Positions 9,970-20,978 of a DNA stretch of 64,000 nucleotides are shown one piece after another. Under the pieces are notes generated by a model. That model did no database searches. It was not told the origin of the DNA and saw nothing but the letters and a program-made list of their open reading frames with translations. How positions within the stretch are numbered: position 1 is the stretch's first letter; every line of letters begins with the position of its first letter. The DNA is from Gottfriedia luciferensis. GTDB lineage: Bacteria; Bacillota; Bacilli; Bacillales; Bacillaceae_G. The translations under genes were made by a program, and so were the position numbers. Where the stretch lies: NCBI RefSeq assembly GCF_001712755.1, contig NZ_MDKC01000032.1, positions 267,607 through 331,606 of the forward strand. The letters run 5' to 3'.

Positions 9970-11361
9970 TTATAAAATGAATTGACTGATATCTTTATCT
10001 TTTGCAATATTTGCGAGCTTTTCATTTACATATTGAGGTGTAATCATAATTGTTCCCATTTGAATTTCAGAAGCTTCAAACGATAGGTCTTCAAGAAGCT
10101 TTTCCATAATAGTATGCAATCTTCTTGCGCCTATATTGTCTGTTGTCTGATTAACTTCAAATGCTATTTCTGCTATTCTACGTATAGCATCGTCAGAAAA
10201 TTCGATTTGTATACCTTCTGTAGACAATAAAGCTTTATATTGTTTAATAATTGAAAAATCAGGCTCAACTAAAATACCAACAAAATCTTCAACAGATAAT
10301 TTCCCTAATTCTACACGAATTGGGAAGCGACCTTGTAATTCAGGTATTAAATCTGATGGTTTGGAAATATGGAATGCACCTGCTGCAATAAATAGAACAT
10401 GATCCGTTTTAACCGGTCCATATTTTGTCACAACCGTACTTCCTTCAACGATTGGTAAGATATCTCTTTGTACGCCCTCTCTCGAAACATCTTGAGTAGA
10501 GTTTTGCTTACTTGCAATCTTATCAATTTCATCAATGAAAATAATCCCTAGTTGTTCAGCTCTATAAACTGCTTCTTGTGTTACTTCATCCATATCGATT
10601 AATTTCTGAGCTTCTTCATTCGTTAAAATCTTACGAGCTTCTTTAACAGGAAGCTTTCTTTTTTTAGTTTTCTTTGGAAATAGACTACCTAATGACTCTT
10701 GGAAGTTCATTCCCATTTGTTCCATTCCAGTTCCTTGCATAAAATCTAGCATCGGAGCTTGTTGTTGCTCTACTTCAATAGATACAAGTTCATCTTCTAG
10801 TTTTCCAGATAATAGTTGAAATTCTATATTTCTTCTTTTAGATGTTAATTCTGTATCATTCTCTTCTTGCTCAGCATTCGAGTTTTGTGAATCTTGATTA
10901 AAAAGCATCTCAAGTGGGTTTTTGAATGAAGCTTGTTTTTTCATACTTGGTGCTAAAAGTTTAACTAATCTTTGATTCGCATTTTTTTCAGCTTGATCTT
11001 TCACCTTATTCATACGCTCTTCTTTTACAATTCGAATAGAAGTTTGGACTAGATCACGAACCATTGATTCTACATCTCTACCAACGTAACCAACTTCTGT
11101 AAATTTAGTAGCTTCAACTTTAATGAATGGTGCACCAACTAGTTTTGCCATCCTTCTAGCAATTTCAGTTTTACCAACACCTGTTGGACCAATCATTAAA
11201 ATATTTTTTGGTGAAATTTCATCACGGAATGACTCTTCAAGTAAACTTCTACGATATCGATTTCTGAGTGCAATTGCTACTGCTTTTTTCGCTTGTTGCT
11301 GTCCAACAATATATTGATCAAGTTTTTCAACAATTTGACGAGGCGTGAAAGAAGTACTCAT
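9970..11361 (-). CDS. hslU: HslU (ClpY/CodX) AAA+ ATPase of the HslUV protease
   Basis: Hexameric unfoldase that feeds proteins to HslV. Walker [10 protein letters not shown] at about residues 58-66, Walker [12 protein letters not shown], an intermediate domain rich in Gln/Glu between them, sensor-type GRFPIRVEL, and the C-terminal [15 protein letters not shown] helix. The open frame begins 19 codons earlier and overlaps hslV, but the ATG at 11361 has an AGGAG site 7 nt upstream and starts the conserved [20 protein letters not shown]. That leaves 463 residues and an 11-nt gap after hslV. Confidence 0.97.
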   Translation of the reverse strand: MSTSFTPRQIVEKLDQYIVGQQQAKKAVAIALRNRYRRSLLEESFRDEISPKNILMIGPTGVGKTEIARRMAKLVGAPFIKVEATKFTEVGYVGRDVESMVRDLVQTSIRIVKEERMNKVKDQAEKNANQRLVKLLAPSMKKQASFKNPLEMLFNQDSQNSNAEQEENDTELTSKRRNIEFQLLSGKLEDELVSIEVEQQQAPMLDFMQGTGMEQMGMNFQESLGSLFPKKTKKRKLPVKEARKILTNEEAQKLIDMDEVTQEAVYRAEQLGIIFIDEIDKIASKQNSTQDVSREGVQRDILPIVEGSTVVTKYGPVKTDHVLFIAAGAFHISKPSDLIPELQGRFPIRVELGKLSVEDFVGILVEPDFSIIKQYKALLSTEGIQIEFSDDAIRRIAEIAFEVNQTTDNIGARRLHTIMEKLLEDLSFEASEIQMGTIMITPQYVNEKLANIAKDKDISQFIL

Positions 11362-11372
11362 AATACACTCTC

Positions 11373-11918
11373 CTATTCTAATTCTTCTAAAATTATATTT
11401 CCGTTCGTATACACACAAATATCACTTGCAGTTTTTAAACTAGCATAGGCAATTTGTTTTGCTGAGAGATTTTCCCCTGCGTTTTCCTTTAGCGCACGGC
11501 CTGCTGCAAGGGCGTAATTCCCTCCAGAACCGATTGCAAGAATTCCATCGTCAGGCTCAATTACTTCACCAGTACCAGAAATTAATAATAATGAATTATG
11601 ATCCATTACGATTAGCAATGCTTCAAGTTTATGTAATACTCGATCTGTTCTCCATTTTTTTGCTAATTCAACAGCAGCTCGTTGAATATTACCATTATAT
11701 TCAACTAACTTGCCCTCAAAAAGTTCGAATAAAGTAAATGCATCTGCAACAGATCCTGCAAAACCAGCTAAAACTTTTCCATTAAAAAGCTTTCTAACTT
11801 TTCTTGCAGTATGCTTCATTACTACTGCATTTCCAAAAGTTACTTGGCCATCACCAGCCATGGCACTTTTACCATCGTGTCTGATTGCGAAAATCGTTGT
11901 AGCATGAAAATTGGACAT
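11373..11918 (-). CDS. hslV: HslV (ClpQ/CodW) protease subunit
   Basis: Dodecameric proteasome-like peptidase that partners HslU. Conserved [31 protein letters not shown], and [19 protein letters not shown]. The N-terminus [10 protein letters not shown] carries the short Bacillus-type extension before the usual Thr-Thr-Ile: from work on B. subtilis CodW, removal of Met leaves a Ser as the active-site residue in place of Thr, and this sequence also has Ser2. An AAGGAGG site precedes the ATG. Sits between xerC and hslU. Confidence 0.97.
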   Translation of the reverse strand: MSNFHATTIFAIRHDGKSAMAGDGQVTFGNAVVMKHTARKVRKLFNGKVLAGFAGSVADAFTLFELFEGKLVEYNGNIQRAAVELAKKWRTDRVLHKLEALLIVMDHNSLLLISGTGEVIEPDDGILAIGSGGNYALAAGRALKENAGENLSAKQIAYASLKTASDICVYTNGNIILEELE

Positions 11919-11965
11919 GTGAATCCTCCTTAGAAATGTCGATTAATTTCTAAAATTGAGCGAAT

Positions 11966-12865
11966 TTATGCTCTAGGATGATGTAAATTGTATACCTTTT
12001 GTAATCTTTCCTTCGTTACATGTGTATAGATTTGAGTAGATGATAAATTCTCATGCCCAAGTAATTCTTGAACACTACGAATGTCAGCACCGTTATCAAG
12101 CATATGCGTAGCAAAGGTATGCCTTAACATATGTGGATAGATTTTATTAGTCAACGAAGTATCTTTGATCATTTTTTCTAATATACCACGGACACCTCTT
12201 GCCGTTAGTTTTGTACCACGGTGATTCAAAAAAAGATCGTCATTCATTTGCTTGTTAGCTACTATCAGTCTATTTCGGCCATCTTCTATATATGTATGAA
12301 GAGCTTTTTCTGCATAACTGCCAAAGGGAATATACCGCTGTTTATTCCCTTTGCCCGTTACTAAAATAGTCCCAATTTGAAAATCTATGTCTTTTAATTT
12401 CAAATTACAGCATTCGCTTACTCGGATTCCGGTAGCATATAGCAATTCTAAAAGAGCTTGATTTCTTTGTCCAAGTTCCGTATCTAGATCGCTAATCTTA
12501 AATAGTTTTTCAAGTTCTTCCTTGTACAAAAATCTTGGTATCATAGTTTCTTTTTTAGGAAGTGACGCTAATACAAAAGGATTCTCTTTTGCTTCATTTT
12601 CTCTCATAAGAAAACGATAGAAACTTCTTAAACAAGAAATATGCTTTGAGACTGTACGTCTTGATAGCTGTTTGTCATGCAAAGTTGTTAAATAGAGACG
12701 AACATCAGAATAAGTAACTGAAGAAAATGAAATAATGGATTGTTGCTCCATAAAAACTAGAAATTGTTCAACAATTTTTTTATAACTATTTAATGTGTAT
12801 TGTGAAGAGTTTTTCTCTAATTGTAAATACTGAATGAATAATTGACACAATATTTTAATATTCAA
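11966..12865 (-). CDS. xerC: Tyrosine recombinase XerC (CodV)
   Basis: One of the two recombinases that resolve chromosome dimers at dif. N-terminal SAM-like domain with TLNSYKKIVEQFLVFM; catalytic domain with the first Arg in ATGIRVSECCNL, the HMLRHTFATHMLDNG box (His and second Arg), LGHENLSSTQIYTH with the third His and the nucleophilic Tyr. Length 299 residues. The start is a TTG at 12865 behind a GAGGAGA ribosome site. First gene of the cluster; a good promoter lies directly upstream. Confidence 0.95.
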   Translation of the reverse strand: MNIKILCQLFIQYLQLEKNSSQYTLNSYKKIVEQFLVFMEQQSIISFSSVTYSDVRLYLTTLHDKQLSRRTVSKHISCLRSFYRFLMRENEAKENPFVLASLPKKETMIPRFLYKEELEKLFKISDLDTELGQRNQALLELLYATGIRVSECCNLKLKDIDFQIGTILVTGKGNKQRYIPFGSYAEKALHTYIEDGRNRLIVANKQMNDDLFLNHRGTKLTARGVRGILEKMIKDTSLTNKIYPHMLRHTFATHMLDNGADIRSVQELLGHENLSSTQIYTHVTKERLQKVYNLHHPRA

Positions 12866-12891
12866 GGTAATTTCTCCTCACAAGCCACTAC

Positions 12892-12920
12892 ATACTAACA
12901 TATTAAGTAGCTATTTGCAA
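12892..12920 (-). promoter_or_regulatory. SigA promoter of xerC-hslVU-codY
   Basis: Minus strand TTGCAA and TAGTAT with 17-nt spacing, plus an upstream TG at the extended -10 position. Located about 30 nt before the xerC start. Confidence 0.7.
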
Positions 12921-12929
12921 TTTATTTTC

Positions 12930-14234
12930 TTAACATTCTACAAAATTCATAATTGATTCTAATGCACGGTTTGCATAAGCTTCATATCGTTCTTGTTTTC
13001 TTTTAATTTTGACATCAAGCCTAGGGAATAGACCGAAATTAGCATTCATTGGTTGGAAGTGTTTTGCACTTGTTGTCGTTATATAATTAGCCATACTTCC
13101 AATTGCAGTTTCTGCTGGGAATACGACTAACTCTTTTTCCATTACGTATCTAGCTGCATTTATTCCCGCTACTAAACCAGATGCTGCAGATTCTACATAA
13201 CCTTCCACTCCAGTCATTTGACCTGCAAAGAATAAATCTTCACGTCCTTTAAAACGATATGTTGCTTCTAATAGATTCGGTGAATTTATAAACGTATTTC
13301 GATGCATTACACCATATCGTACGATCTCAGCATTCTCAAGGCCAGGTATTAATTGTAAAACTTCTTTTTGAGGCCCCCATTTTAAATGCGTTTGGAATCC
13401 TACTATATTATATAAAGTTCCAGCACTGTCATCCTGGCGTAGTTGAACAACTGCATACGGCGTTTTACCAGTCTTTGGATCCTCTAAGCCTACTGGTTTC
13501 ATTGGTCCAAATAATAATGTTTGCTTTCCACGTTTAGCCATTACTTCAACTGGCATACAACCTTCAAAGAAAATCTCTTTTTCAAATTCTTTTAAAGGAA
13601 CTGTTTCTGCAGTAGTTAATGCTTCATAAAAACGATCAAATTCCTCTTCTGTCATTGGGCAATTTAAGTAAGCTGCTTCACCTTTATCATATCTTGATTT
13701 TAAATATACTTTATTTAAATCAATACTTTCTTTTTCAACTATTGGAGCCGCTGCATCATAAAAATAGAAATAATCTTCACCCGTTAATTCTTTTAATTGC
13801 TGTGATAATTCAGGTGATGTTAAAGGTCCTGTTGCGATAACTGTTGGTCCTTCAGGAATTTTAGTCATTTCTTCGTTATGCACAGTTACATTTGGATGAT
13901 TTTTTACATATTCAGTTACACGGCTAGCAAACTCATGTCGGTCTACAGCTAACGCACCACCTGCTGGTACAGCACACTCATCAGCAGATCGAATAATAAC
14001 TGAATCTAATCGTCTCATTTCCTCTTTTAATACCCCTACAGCGTTCGTTAGTGTATTCGCTCTTAGTGAATTACTACAAACTAACTCAGCAAACTTATCA
14101 GTATGATGAGCAGGAGTTTGTTTAACAGGTCTCATCTCGTATAAATGTACTTTAATTCCTCTTTTTGCGATTTGATAAGCAGCCTCGCTTCCTGCTAATC
14201 CTGCTCCAATTACATTAATAAATTGTTCTTTCAT
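12930..14234 (-). CDS. trmFO: Methylenetetrahydrofolate-tRNA-(uracil-5-)-methyltransferase TrmFO (Gid)
   Basis: Flavoprotein that makes ribothymidine at position 54 of tRNA using methylene-tetrahydrofolate as carbon source, in place of SAM-dependent TrmA. FAD-binding GxGxxGxE motif [19 protein letters not shown] at the N-terminus, [20 protein letters not shown], and the C-terminal [20 protein letters not shown]. 434 residues, standard for Bacillus. It follows topA and precedes xerC, the conserved order. Confidence 0.97.
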   Translation of the reverse strand: MKEQFINVIGAGLAGSEAAYQIAKRGIKVHLYEMRPVKQTPAHHTDKFAELVCSNSLRANTLTNAVGVLKEEMRRLDSVIIRSADECAVPAGGALAVDRHEFASRVTEYVKNHPNVTVHNEEMTKIPEGPTVIATGPLTSPELSQQLKELTGEDYFYFYDAAAPIVEKESIDLNKVYLKSRYDKGEAAYLNCPMTEEEFDRFYEALTTAETVPLKEFEKEIFFEGCMPVEVMAKRGKQTLLFGPMKPVGLEDPKTGKTPYAVVQLRQDDSAGTLYNIVGFQTHLKWGPQKEVLQLIPGLENAEIVRYGVMHRNTFINSPNLLEATYRFKGREDLFFAGQMTGVEGYVESAASGLVAGINAARYVMEKELVVFPAETAIGSMANYITTTSAKHFQPMNANFGLFPRLDVKIKRKQERYEAYANRALESIMNFVEC

Positions 14235-14331
14235 TGTTAACTCCTTCTACGCTGATTCAATCAAAATTACGTAATCATATTTTATAATTTTTTACTTAAT
14301 GATTTCTTAATTAAAAGTTGATATGAAAAGT

Positions 14332-14364
14332 AAAAGTGAGCAAATAAATTGCTCACACTTTTAT
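14332..14364 (-). terminator. Terminator between topA and trmFO
   Basis: Minus strand hairpin with AGTGTGAGCA/TGCTCACT arms (one bulge), an AT loop and a T4 tail, followed by A/T-rich DNA. Lies in the 208-bp gap between topA and trmFO. Confidence 0.65.
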
Positions 14365-14442
14365 TTAGACAAATTCTTTAGGAAATATGAATTTCAGACT
14401 GATTTGCTAAAAAGTCTTAAGGTAAGTAAGTAAATTAATTAC

Positions 14443-16518
14443 TCACACTTGTTGGTCCTCTTTGTAGTCACATGATACACATTGAACTTGAATACCTTTT
14501 TTCATTTTCTTTTCAACTAATAAGTTTTCACATTTCGGACATGGTCTTGCAATTGGCTTATCCCATGATAAGAATTCACATTCTGGATAATTCGTACATC
14601 CATAGAATATTCGATTCTTTTTCGATTTACGCTCAATTATATTCCCATCTTTACATGTAGGACATTTGACACCAATATCTTTTACAATTGCTTTTGTATT
14701 TCTACAATCTGGAAAGTTTGAGCACGCCATGAACTTACCGTATCTGCCCATTTTAAATACCATCGGGCTTCCACATACTTCACAGTCTTCACCAGCAGGT
14801 TCATCTCTAATTTCAACTTTTTGCATTTCTTTCTCAGCTATTTCTAAGTGTTTCTCAAAACCTCTATAAAATTGATCGATGATTTGAATCCAATTCACAT
14901 TGCCGTCTTCAATTTTATCAAGGTCACCTTCCATTTGAACCGTAAACTCAATATTAATTACTTCTGGGAAAAACTCAACGACTAAATCAAATACTATGTG
15001 ACCTAGTTCAGTAGGTACAAAACGTTTATTATCTAATGAAACATATCCACGTTTTTGAATCGTTTCTAAAGTTGGTACATATGTTGATGGTCGACCTATT
15101 CCTAACTCTTCAAGCGTTTTTACTAATCTAGCTTCCGTGTATCGCGGAGGTGGTTGAGTAAAATGTTGTTCAGGTAATATATCTTCTAATTTAACTTTTT
15201 CACCTTCAGCTAATGGTGGAAGGATACGATCTTTCTCTTCTGTGCCATCATCATTACTTTCTATATACACCTTCATAAAACCAGGGAATTTAACGACTGA
15301 CCCATTTGCTCTAAATATTACATCATTATTAATTAAGTCAACTTTAACCGTATCTAGTACTGCAGATGCCATCTGACTAGCAACAAATCGTTCCCATATT
15401 AATTTATAAAGTCGATATTGATCACGGCTAACATGTGCTTTGATTGTATCAGGCGAACGTAATGTAGACGTTGGTCTAATTGCTTCGTGTGCATCTTGTA
15501 CTTTATCTGATTTTTTTTCACTTTTTTTATTTGTAGCAACAAAATCTGCACCATAAGTGTCAATTATATAAGATTTTGCTTCCTCAGCCGCAACATCGGA
15601 TATTCTAGTTGAATCAGTTCTCATATATGTGATTAATCCAACCTGTCCTCCACTACCAAGCGAAATTCCTTCATATAATTGCTGTGCAATCATCATCGTT
15701 TTCTTTGCACGCATATTTAATTTTCTAGCTGCTTCCTGCTGTAGTAAGGATGTAGTAAAAGCAGTTGCTGGATTACGTTTACGTTCTTTTCTAGTAACAC
15801 TTTGAACTTCAAAGTGTTCACCTTTGATTTGTGATAAAATATTTTTCACGTCAGTCTCAGAATTTAATTCCAACTTTTTACCATTAACTCCGTAAAAAGA
15901 AGTATCAAATGTTTCTTTCTTTGTTAAAGCTTTACTTTTAATTGTCCAATATTCTTCAGGTTGGAAGATTTGAATCTCTTTTTCTCGTTCGATAATTAGT
16001 CTAAGAGCGACAGATTGAACTCGACCAGCACTTAAGCCCTTTTTCACTTTCTTCCATAATAATGGGCTAATGTTATACCCTACTAAACGATCTAGTACAC
16101 GTCTTGCTTGCTGGGCGTCTACTAAATTCATATTAATTGGTCTAGGCTTTTTAAATGACTCTTTAATAGCGTCTTTTGTAATTTCATTAAACACTACACG
16201 GCAATCCGATGATGTATCGATATTGAGTGTATTCGCAATATGCCACGCTATTGCTTCACCTTCACGATCTGGATCGGCTGCTAGATAGATTTTTTTTGCT
16301 TTTTTCGCAGCAGATCTTAAATCCTTTAAAACTGGACCTTTTCCACGGATTGTTATGTATTTTGGGTTGTAATCGTTTTCTATTTCAATCCCCATCTGGC
16401 TTTTAGGTAGATCTCGAACATGTCCCATTGATGCGATTACTTTGAATTTTTTACCTAAGTACTTTTCTATTGTTTTAGCCTTTGAAGGGGACTCCACTAT
16501 AACTAAATTTTCTGCCAT
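14443..16518 (-). CDS. topA: DNA topoisomerase I
   Basis: Type IA topoisomerase that relaxes negative supercoils. N-terminal TOPRIM domain with [18 protein letters not shown] and the metal motif [15 protein letters not shown]; the active-site Tyr is in [14 protein letters not shown]; decatenation gate segments follow. The C-terminus carries three four-cysteine zinc ribbons starting at [16 protein letters not shown] and CPKCENLL, all cysteines present. 691 residues, as in other Bacillus. Two promoters and a striking palindrome lie upstream, which fits supercoiling- or repressor-dependent control. Confidence 0.98.
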   Translation of the reverse strand: MAENLVIVESPSKAKTIEKYLGKKFKVIASMGHVRDLPKSQMGIEIENDYNPKYITIRGKGPVLKDLRSAAKKAKKIYLAADPDREGEAIAWHIANTLNIDTSSDCRVVFNEITKDAIKESFKKPRPINMNLVDAQQARRVLDRLVGYNISPLLWKKVKKGLSAGRVQSVALRLIIEREKEIQIFQPEEYWTIKSKALTKKETFDTSFYGVNGKKLELNSETDVKNILSQIKGEHFEVQSVTRKERKRNPATAFTTSLLQQEAARKLNMRAKKTMMIAQQLYEGISLGSGGQVGLITYMRTDSTRISDVAAEEAKSYIIDTYGADFVATNKKSEKKSDKVQDAHEAIRPTSTLRSPDTIKAHVSRDQYRLYKLIWERFVASQMASAVLDTVKVDLINNDVIFRANGSVVKFPGFMKVYIESNDDGTEEKDRILPPLAEGEKVKLEDILPEQHFTQPPPRYTEARLVKTLEELGIGRPSTYVPTLETIQKRGYVSLDNKRFVPTELGHIVFDLVVEFFPEVINIEFTVQMEGDLDKIEDGNVNWIQIIDQFYRGFEKHLEIAEKEMQKVEIRDEPAGEDCEVCGSPMVFKMGRYGKFMACSNFPDCRNTKAIVKDIGVKCPTCKDGNIIERKSKKNRIFYGCTNYPECEFLSWDKPIARPCPKCENLLVEKKMKKGIQVQCVSCDYKEDQQV

Positions 16519-16645
16519 CTTTTAAGCCTCCCGAGAGTTTCCTATTCTTTACTCTCTGTATTCCTTATTTCTTTCTTTAATTCTTATGTATTCTCAAATA
16601 GATTCATAATAAGAAGAGTTCAATTTATATTTTTGATTTTCCTTC

Positions 16646-16664
16646 ATACAATTTCAAATTGTAT
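16646..16664. promoter_or_regulatory. 19-bp perfect palindrome over the topA promoter
   Basis: The sequence ATACAATTTCAAATTGTAT is a perfect 9+1+9 palindrome that covers the -10 box and probable start of the proximal topA promoter. A second, overlapping palindrome with arms GTATAG and CTATAC occupies 16661-16678 in the spacer. The position suits a repressor operator, but the protein is unknown. Confidence 0.5.
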
Positions 16665-16687
16665 AGTTTATTCTATACATTAGTCAA
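16658..16687 (-). promoter_or_regulatory. Proximal SigA promoter of topA
   Basis: Minus strand TTGACT and TACAAT separated by 18 nt, about 140 nt upstream of the topA start. Confidence 0.65.
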
Positions 16688-16703
16688 ATTTTATTTAGAT
16701 ATA

Positions 16704-16733
16704 AAATAACACAAGTCGCATTAGTATTGTCAA
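16704..16733 (-). promoter_or_regulatory. Distal SigA promoter of topA
   Basis: Minus strand TTGACA and TTATTT separated by 18 nt, directly upstream of the proximal promoter. Weaker -10 than the proximal one. Confidence 0.45.
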
Positions 16734-16776
16734 TATTTTGTAATATAAACATATTTTTTTATTTTTTAGTATATTC

Positions 16777-17642
16777 CTAAAATTCCTCTAAAATATCATT
16801 TGTACATGTAATTAATTTCGCTCCATCCTGAATTAATCGATGATTCCCTTTATATTCTTCCATTATAATCGGACCTGGCACTGCAAATACCTCTCTATTA
16901 TATTGAATTGCAAAATTTGCAGTAATCATTGTCCCGCTCTTCTCCTTAGCCTCTAAACGATTAAACCTTTTGATAAACCAGCAATAATTCTATTTCTTCT
17001 AGGAAAATATCTTTTTTCTGGTCTAATATAATATGGATATTCGCTAATAACTAAATGATTTATAGATAGCTCATTAAATAAGTTACAGTTTTCCTTCGGA
17101 TATATATAGTCTAACCCACATCCAACAACTGCAATCGTTGTTCCGTTGTGGAAAATAGCTGAATTATGTGCAATTGAATCACATCCAGATGCCATTCCAC
17201 TAACAATAACACAATTTTCTCTTATCAGACCTATTATTAATGAATCACAAATAATTTTCGCAAATGAGGTTGGTTTTCTTGCCCCAATTATACTCAACAT
17301 AAATTGTTTATTTAGGATATTTTCATTACCTTTTAAATATAAAACAAACGGAGGGTCACATATTTCTCTTAACAAATCCGGATATAAATCATCATAAATT
17401 GTAATAATTTTAATATTTTTTTTATAGCTTTCTTTTAAAATATCAAAAATGGAAGTTGAATGAAGTTGATTATATAATTTATCAGCGGCCTTAGAAGTCA
17501 TTTGAAATGTAGTTTTAAATGTGGAAGGTGAATATTGATAGAGGTTTTCTAAATCATGATCATAGAGAAGAATCTTCTTGATTGCTTGATAGTTTTCAAA
17601 TAAAAAATGATGCAAATGAATAAGTCGAATTTTCTTTTCCAT
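16777..17642 (-). pseudogene. dprA: DNA processing protein DprA, split by a frameshift
   Basis: Competence protein that protects incoming single-stranded DNA and loads RecA. The first frame (17642 to 16953, 229 codons) has the Rossmann-like motifs SGMASGCDSIAH, VGCGLDYIYPKEN and SEYPYYIRPEKRYFPRRNR and then stops at TAG (16953-16955) right after AGLSKGLIV. The missing end is present in the next frame from 16953 to 16780: EAKEKSGTMITANFAIQYNR then EVFAVPGP, ending with TNDILEEF and a TAG at 16777-16779. One base is missing between the two parts, near a TTT run; restoring it gives about 288 residues, the normal length. The lost part completes the Rossmann fold, so the 229-residue product is probably inactive. 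A sequencing error cannot be excluded. Confidence 0.88.
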
Positions 17643-17663
17643 GTATTCTCCTTTCTTATAAGA

Positions 17664-17689
17664 AAGTAGCCTCCTATCGGAGGCTACTT
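17664..17689 (-). terminator. Terminator of sucCD
   Basis: Perfect 11-bp stem (AAGTAGCCTCC and its complement) with a 4-nt loop, followed on the minus strand by TTTCTTAT. Lies between the sucD stop and the dprA ribosome site. Confidence 0.8.
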
Positions 17690-17699
17690 ATAATTATTC

Positions 17700-18614
17700 T
17701 TATACTAAAGCTTCATGTGTCTTACATTGTTCATATAAGCCACGCTCTTTTAATGCACCAATTAAAGTTTCGCCCATTACTGCAGGAGTAAGTGCAACTT
17801 TAATGCCACAGCTTTCCATTGTAGCCATTTTCTCTTTAGCAGTACCTTTACCGCCTGCGATGATTGCACCAGCATGTCCCATACGTTTACCTTCTGGAGC
17901 TGTTTGACCGCCAATGAATCCTACTACTGGTTTCGCCATATTAGCTTGTACCCACTCAGCAGCTTCTTCTTCTGCAGTTCCACCGATTTCACCAATCATA
18001 ATAACTGCATAAGTTTCTGGATCTTCATTGAATGCTTTTAATACATCGATGAAGTTTGTTCCATTTACAGGGTCTCCACCAATACCTACAGCTGTAGATT
18101 GACCAATACCAGCTTGAGTTAATTGATGTACAGCCTCATAAGTTAATGTACCAGAACGTGATACGATTCCTACATGACCTTTTTTGTGAATGTAACCAGG
18201 CATGATACCAATTTTACACTCATCTGGAGTGATAACACCAGGACAGTTAGGACCAACTAATCTAGTCTTTTTGCCTTCCATGTACTTTTTAACTTTTACC
18301 ATATCAAGTACTGGAATACCTTCTGTAATACAAATCGCGATATCTAATTCTGCATCAACTGCTTCCATGATTGCATCAGCAGCAAATGCTGGTGGCACGT
18401 AGATTACAGATGCATTAGCACCAGTAACTTCAACTGCATCTTTAACTGTATTGAATACAGGTACGCCAGCAATGTCAGTTCCACCTTTACCAGGAGTTAC
18501 ACCACCAACGATTTTAGTACCATACTCTAACATTTGAGTTGTATGGAATAAGCCTTGTGAACCAGTAATACCTTGTACAATGACTTTAGTATCTTTATTA
18601 ATGAATACGCTCAT
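17700..18614 (-). CDS. sucD: Succinyl-CoA synthetase, alpha subunit
   Basis: CoA-binding, autophosphorylated subunit of the TCA-cycle enzyme that makes ATP or GTP from succinyl-CoA. N-terminal CoA-binding Rossmann domain with VQGITGSQG and GGVTPGKGG, then the ligase domain with [12 protein letters not shown], and the phosphohistidine in [15 protein letters not shown]. 304 residues. It starts 16 nt after sucC and the pair is closed by a strong terminator. Confidence 0.97.
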   Translation of the reverse strand: MSVFINKDTKVIVQGITGSQGLFHTTQMLEYGTKIVGGVTPGKGGTDIAGVPVFNTVKDAVEVTGANASVIYVPPAFAADAIMEAVDAELDIAICITEGIPVLDMVKVKKYMEGKKTRLVGPNCPGVITPDECKIGIMPGYIHKKGHVGIVSRSGTLTYEAVHQLTQAGIGQSTAVGIGGDPVNGTNFIDVLKAFNEDPETYAVIMIGEIGGTAEEEAAEWVQANMAKPVVGFIGGQTAPEGKRMGHAGAIIAGGKGTAKEKMATMESCGIKVALTPAVMGETLIGALKERGLYEQCKTHEALV

Positions 18615-18630
18615 TTTTATCCTCCCTCTC

Positions 18631-19791
18631 TTAGCCTACAAGTGCAACGATTTTTTCAGCGCCATCAGCCATTGAATCTGCTGCAACAATGTTTAAGCCA
18701 GACTCATTAAGAATCTTCTTACCTAATTCAACATTCGTTCCTTCTAAACGAACTACTAATGGTAAGTGTAAACCAACTTGTTTAGTTGCTTCGATTACAC
18801 CTTCAGCAATAACATCACACTTCATGATGCCGCCGAAGATATTAACGAAAATACCTTTAACATTTTGGTCAGAAAGGATGATTTTAAACGCTTCAGTAAC
18901 TTTCTCAGCTGTAGCACCGCCCCCCACATCAAGGAAGTTAGCCGGATCTCCACCGTAGTGTTTAATGATATCCATTGTAGCCATTGCTAGACCAGCACCA
19001 TTAACCATACATCCGATATTTCCGTATAAAGAAATATAGTTTAAGTCATACTTAGAAGCTTCGATTTCTTTTGGATCTTCTTCTTCTAAGTCACGGTAAG
19101 CTAAAATGTCTGCATGACGATATAAAGCATTTGAGTCAAAGTTTAACTTTGCATCTAATGCCATTACTTCTCCATCACCTGTAACTACTAATGGATTAAT
19201 TTCAGCGATTGAGCAATCTTTTTCGATAAACGCAGTATATAAGCCCATCATGAACTTAACAGCTTTGTTTACTAAGTTGCTTGGAATGTTGATATTGAAC
19301 GCAATACGACGTGCTTGGAAGCCTTGTAGACCTACTGCTGGATCAATATACTCTTTAAAGATTTTTTCAGGTGTTTTTTCAGCTACTTCTTCAATTTCAG
19401 TTCCACCTTCTTCAGAAGCCATTAATACAACTTGTGAAGTAGCGCGGTCTAAAACTAAACCAACATAATACTCTTTTTTAATATCGCAGCCTTCTTCGAT
19501 AAGTAAGCGCTTAACTTCCTTACCTTCTGGTCCAGTTTGATGAGTAACTAATACTTTACCTAGAATTTCACTAGCATATGTATTTACTTCATCTAAATTT
19601 TTCGCTACTTTTACGCCACCCGCTTTACCGCGGCCACCAGCGTGAATTTGAGCTTTTACTACGCATACAGCTGTACCTAATTCTTTAGCTGCTTCTACTG
19701 CTTCTTCAACTGTGAAAGCAACTTTACCATTTGGTACTTTTACGCCATAGCCTCGTAGGATTTCTTTCCCTTGATACTCATGGATATTCAT
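18631..19791 (-). CDS. sucC: Succinyl-CoA synthetase, beta subunit (ADP-forming)
   Basis: Nucleotide- and succinate-binding subunit partnering SucD. ATP-grasp domain at the N-terminus with [34 protein letters not shown], and the C-terminal ligase domain with [13 protein letters not shown] and [17 protein letters not shown]. The frame is open 14 codons further upstream, but the ATG at 19791 has a GGGGAGG site 7 nt before it and begins the conserved N-terminus, giving 386 residues. Confidence 0.97.
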   Translation of the reverse strand: MNIHEYQGKEILRGYGVKVPNGKVAFTVEEAVEAAKELGTAVCVVKAQIHAGGRGKAGGVKVAKNLDEVNTYASEILGKVLVTHQTGPEGKEVKRLLIEEGCDIKKEYYVGLVLDRATSQVVLMASEEGGTEIEEVAEKTPEKIFKEYIDPAVGLQGFQARRIAFNINIPSNLVNKAVKFMMGLYTAFIEKDCSIAEINPLVVTGDGEVMALDAKLNFDSNALYRHADILAYRDLEEEDPKEIEASKYDLNYISLYGNIGCMVNGAGLAMATMDIIKHYGGDPANFLDVGGGATAEKVTEAFKIILSDQNVKGIFVNIFGGIMKCDVIAEGVIEATKQVGLHLPLVVRLEGTNVELGKKILNESGLNIVAADSMADGAEKIVALVG

Positions 19792-19837
19792 GATCCATCC
19801 TCCCCTTTTAGAACAAGACAAATTAAAACACATCCCT

Positions 19838-19866
19838 ATTGTATCTCTTACAGAATATACTGTAAA
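19838..19866 (-). promoter_or_regulatory. SigA promoter of sucCD
   Basis: Minus strand TTTACA and TACAAT separated by exactly 17 nt; start near 19831, leaving a leader of about 40 nt. Confidence 0.7.
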
Positions 19867-20163
19867 TACTTTAGTAGAAAAGAATTAAATATTCTATGTT
19901 TTTATATAGAAAACCCTTTCAGATACAATAGTCAATGTAGTTTATCATATTACAATATTATTTTTCCAATAATTTATCCTTGTCCAATAAAAAATAAATT
20001 AACGACAGTTAGGAGCATTTTAATTTTAGGTTTTTATCATTTCGATTTATTTATCTACTTTGTACAAAATTAAAATGTTATGTAATATTAAATGTCGTTA
20101 ATCTAATCTATTTTAGACTACTTCAGTAAATTGATGTAGTCTAACTTCCAATTATTTTTACAA
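19867..20163 (-). other. Gap between rnhB and sucC
   Basis: About 300 bp of AT-rich DNA without a credible gene. Near the rnhB end there is a hairpin (20113-20144) with arms TTAGACTAC and GTAGTCTAA around a 13-nt loop; it lacks a T run on the minus strand, so termination after rnhB is uncertain. The ylqG and ylqH genes that follow rnhB in B. subtilis are not here. Confidence 0.6.
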
Positions 20164-20928
20164 TCAAACTTTTTCTTTGATTGGTGCAAAGGATCTTCTA
20201 TGTTCATTAATTATTCCATGCTCATCGATCGCTTTTAAATGTTCCTTTGTTCCATATCCCATATGCTTTTCAAATCCATAGTTTGGGTGTTTTACACTAA
20301 GTTCGCACATTAAAGAATCTCTTGTTTCTTTTGCAAGTACTGAAGCAGCTGCTATACTAATGCTCGTTGCATCGCCCTTAATGATTGATGTTTGAGAAAT
20401 ATCCAGTGGTAGTTTCATTGCATCAATTAATAAATGTTCAGGCGAATGAGTAAGTTGTTCGATCGCACGTCTCATCGCTAATTTAGTCGCTTCATAAATA
20501 TTGATTTCATCAATTTCTGTTGAACTTGCCATACCAACTCCATAAGAAATTGCTTCTTCCTTGATCCGCTTTACGAAATACTGTCGTTTTTCTTTAGATA
20601 ATTTTTTGGAATCATCTAACCCAATTAGCTCAGTATTTTCCGCTAAAATTACTGCCGCTGCTACAACAGGACCAGCTAATGGACCTCTACCAACTTCATC
20701 TACTCCTGCAATTAACTTTATATTTTGGCTATAAAGATTCTGTTCATATTCCATCATTTTAAGGAATTTCTCCCTAGCTAAATCTCTTTTTTCTTGTTCT
20801 CTATACCATTTAGCAACTAGTTTTTGCACACCAATTCTTTGATCACTTTCAAATTCTTTTAAGAGTTCGTTCGTAGGGTCAGTTATTTCACTTAGTATAT
20901 TTTTTATTTCATCTATTTTCAGAGACAT
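20164..20928 (-). CDS. rnhB: Ribonuclease HII
   Basis: Removes RNA primers and single ribonucleotides from DNA. Catalytic residues begin with Asp77-Glu78 in AGVDEVGRGPLAGPVVAAAV; further acidic residues in DSKKLS and LLIDAM; C-terminal block SIAAASVLAKETRD and HPNYGFEKHMGYGTKEH. The N-terminal extension of about 70 residues is the usual feature of RNase HII from Bacillus. It starts 64 nt after the rbgA stop. Confidence 0.97.
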   Translation of the reverse strand: MSLKIDEIKNILSEITDPTNELLKEFESDQRIGVQKLVAKWYREQEKRDLAREKFLKMMEYEQNLYSQNIKLIAGVDEVGRGPLAGPVVAAAVILAENTELIGLDDSKKLSKEKRQYFVKRIKEEAISYGVGMASSTEIDEINIYEATKLAMRRAIEQLTHSPEHLLIDAMKLPLDISQTSIIKGDATSISIAAASVLAKETRDSLMCELSVKHPNYGFEKHMGYGTKEHLKAIDEHGIINEHRRSFAPIKEKV

Positions 20929-20978
20929 AATATAGAACTCCTTTTATCTTTGTTTGGACCATAAAATTTCATTAAAAA

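Noticed and set aside
19771..20073. Plus-strand frame of 100 codons upstream of sucC
   Set aside because: Covers the sucC start and promoter in antisense; rich in Ile/Tyr/Phe as expected for random AT-rich DNA; no ribosome site.
20113..20144. Hairpin after rnhB as an intrinsic terminator
   Set aside because: The stem is perfect but no T run follows on the minus strand; kept only as a hairpin in the gap description.
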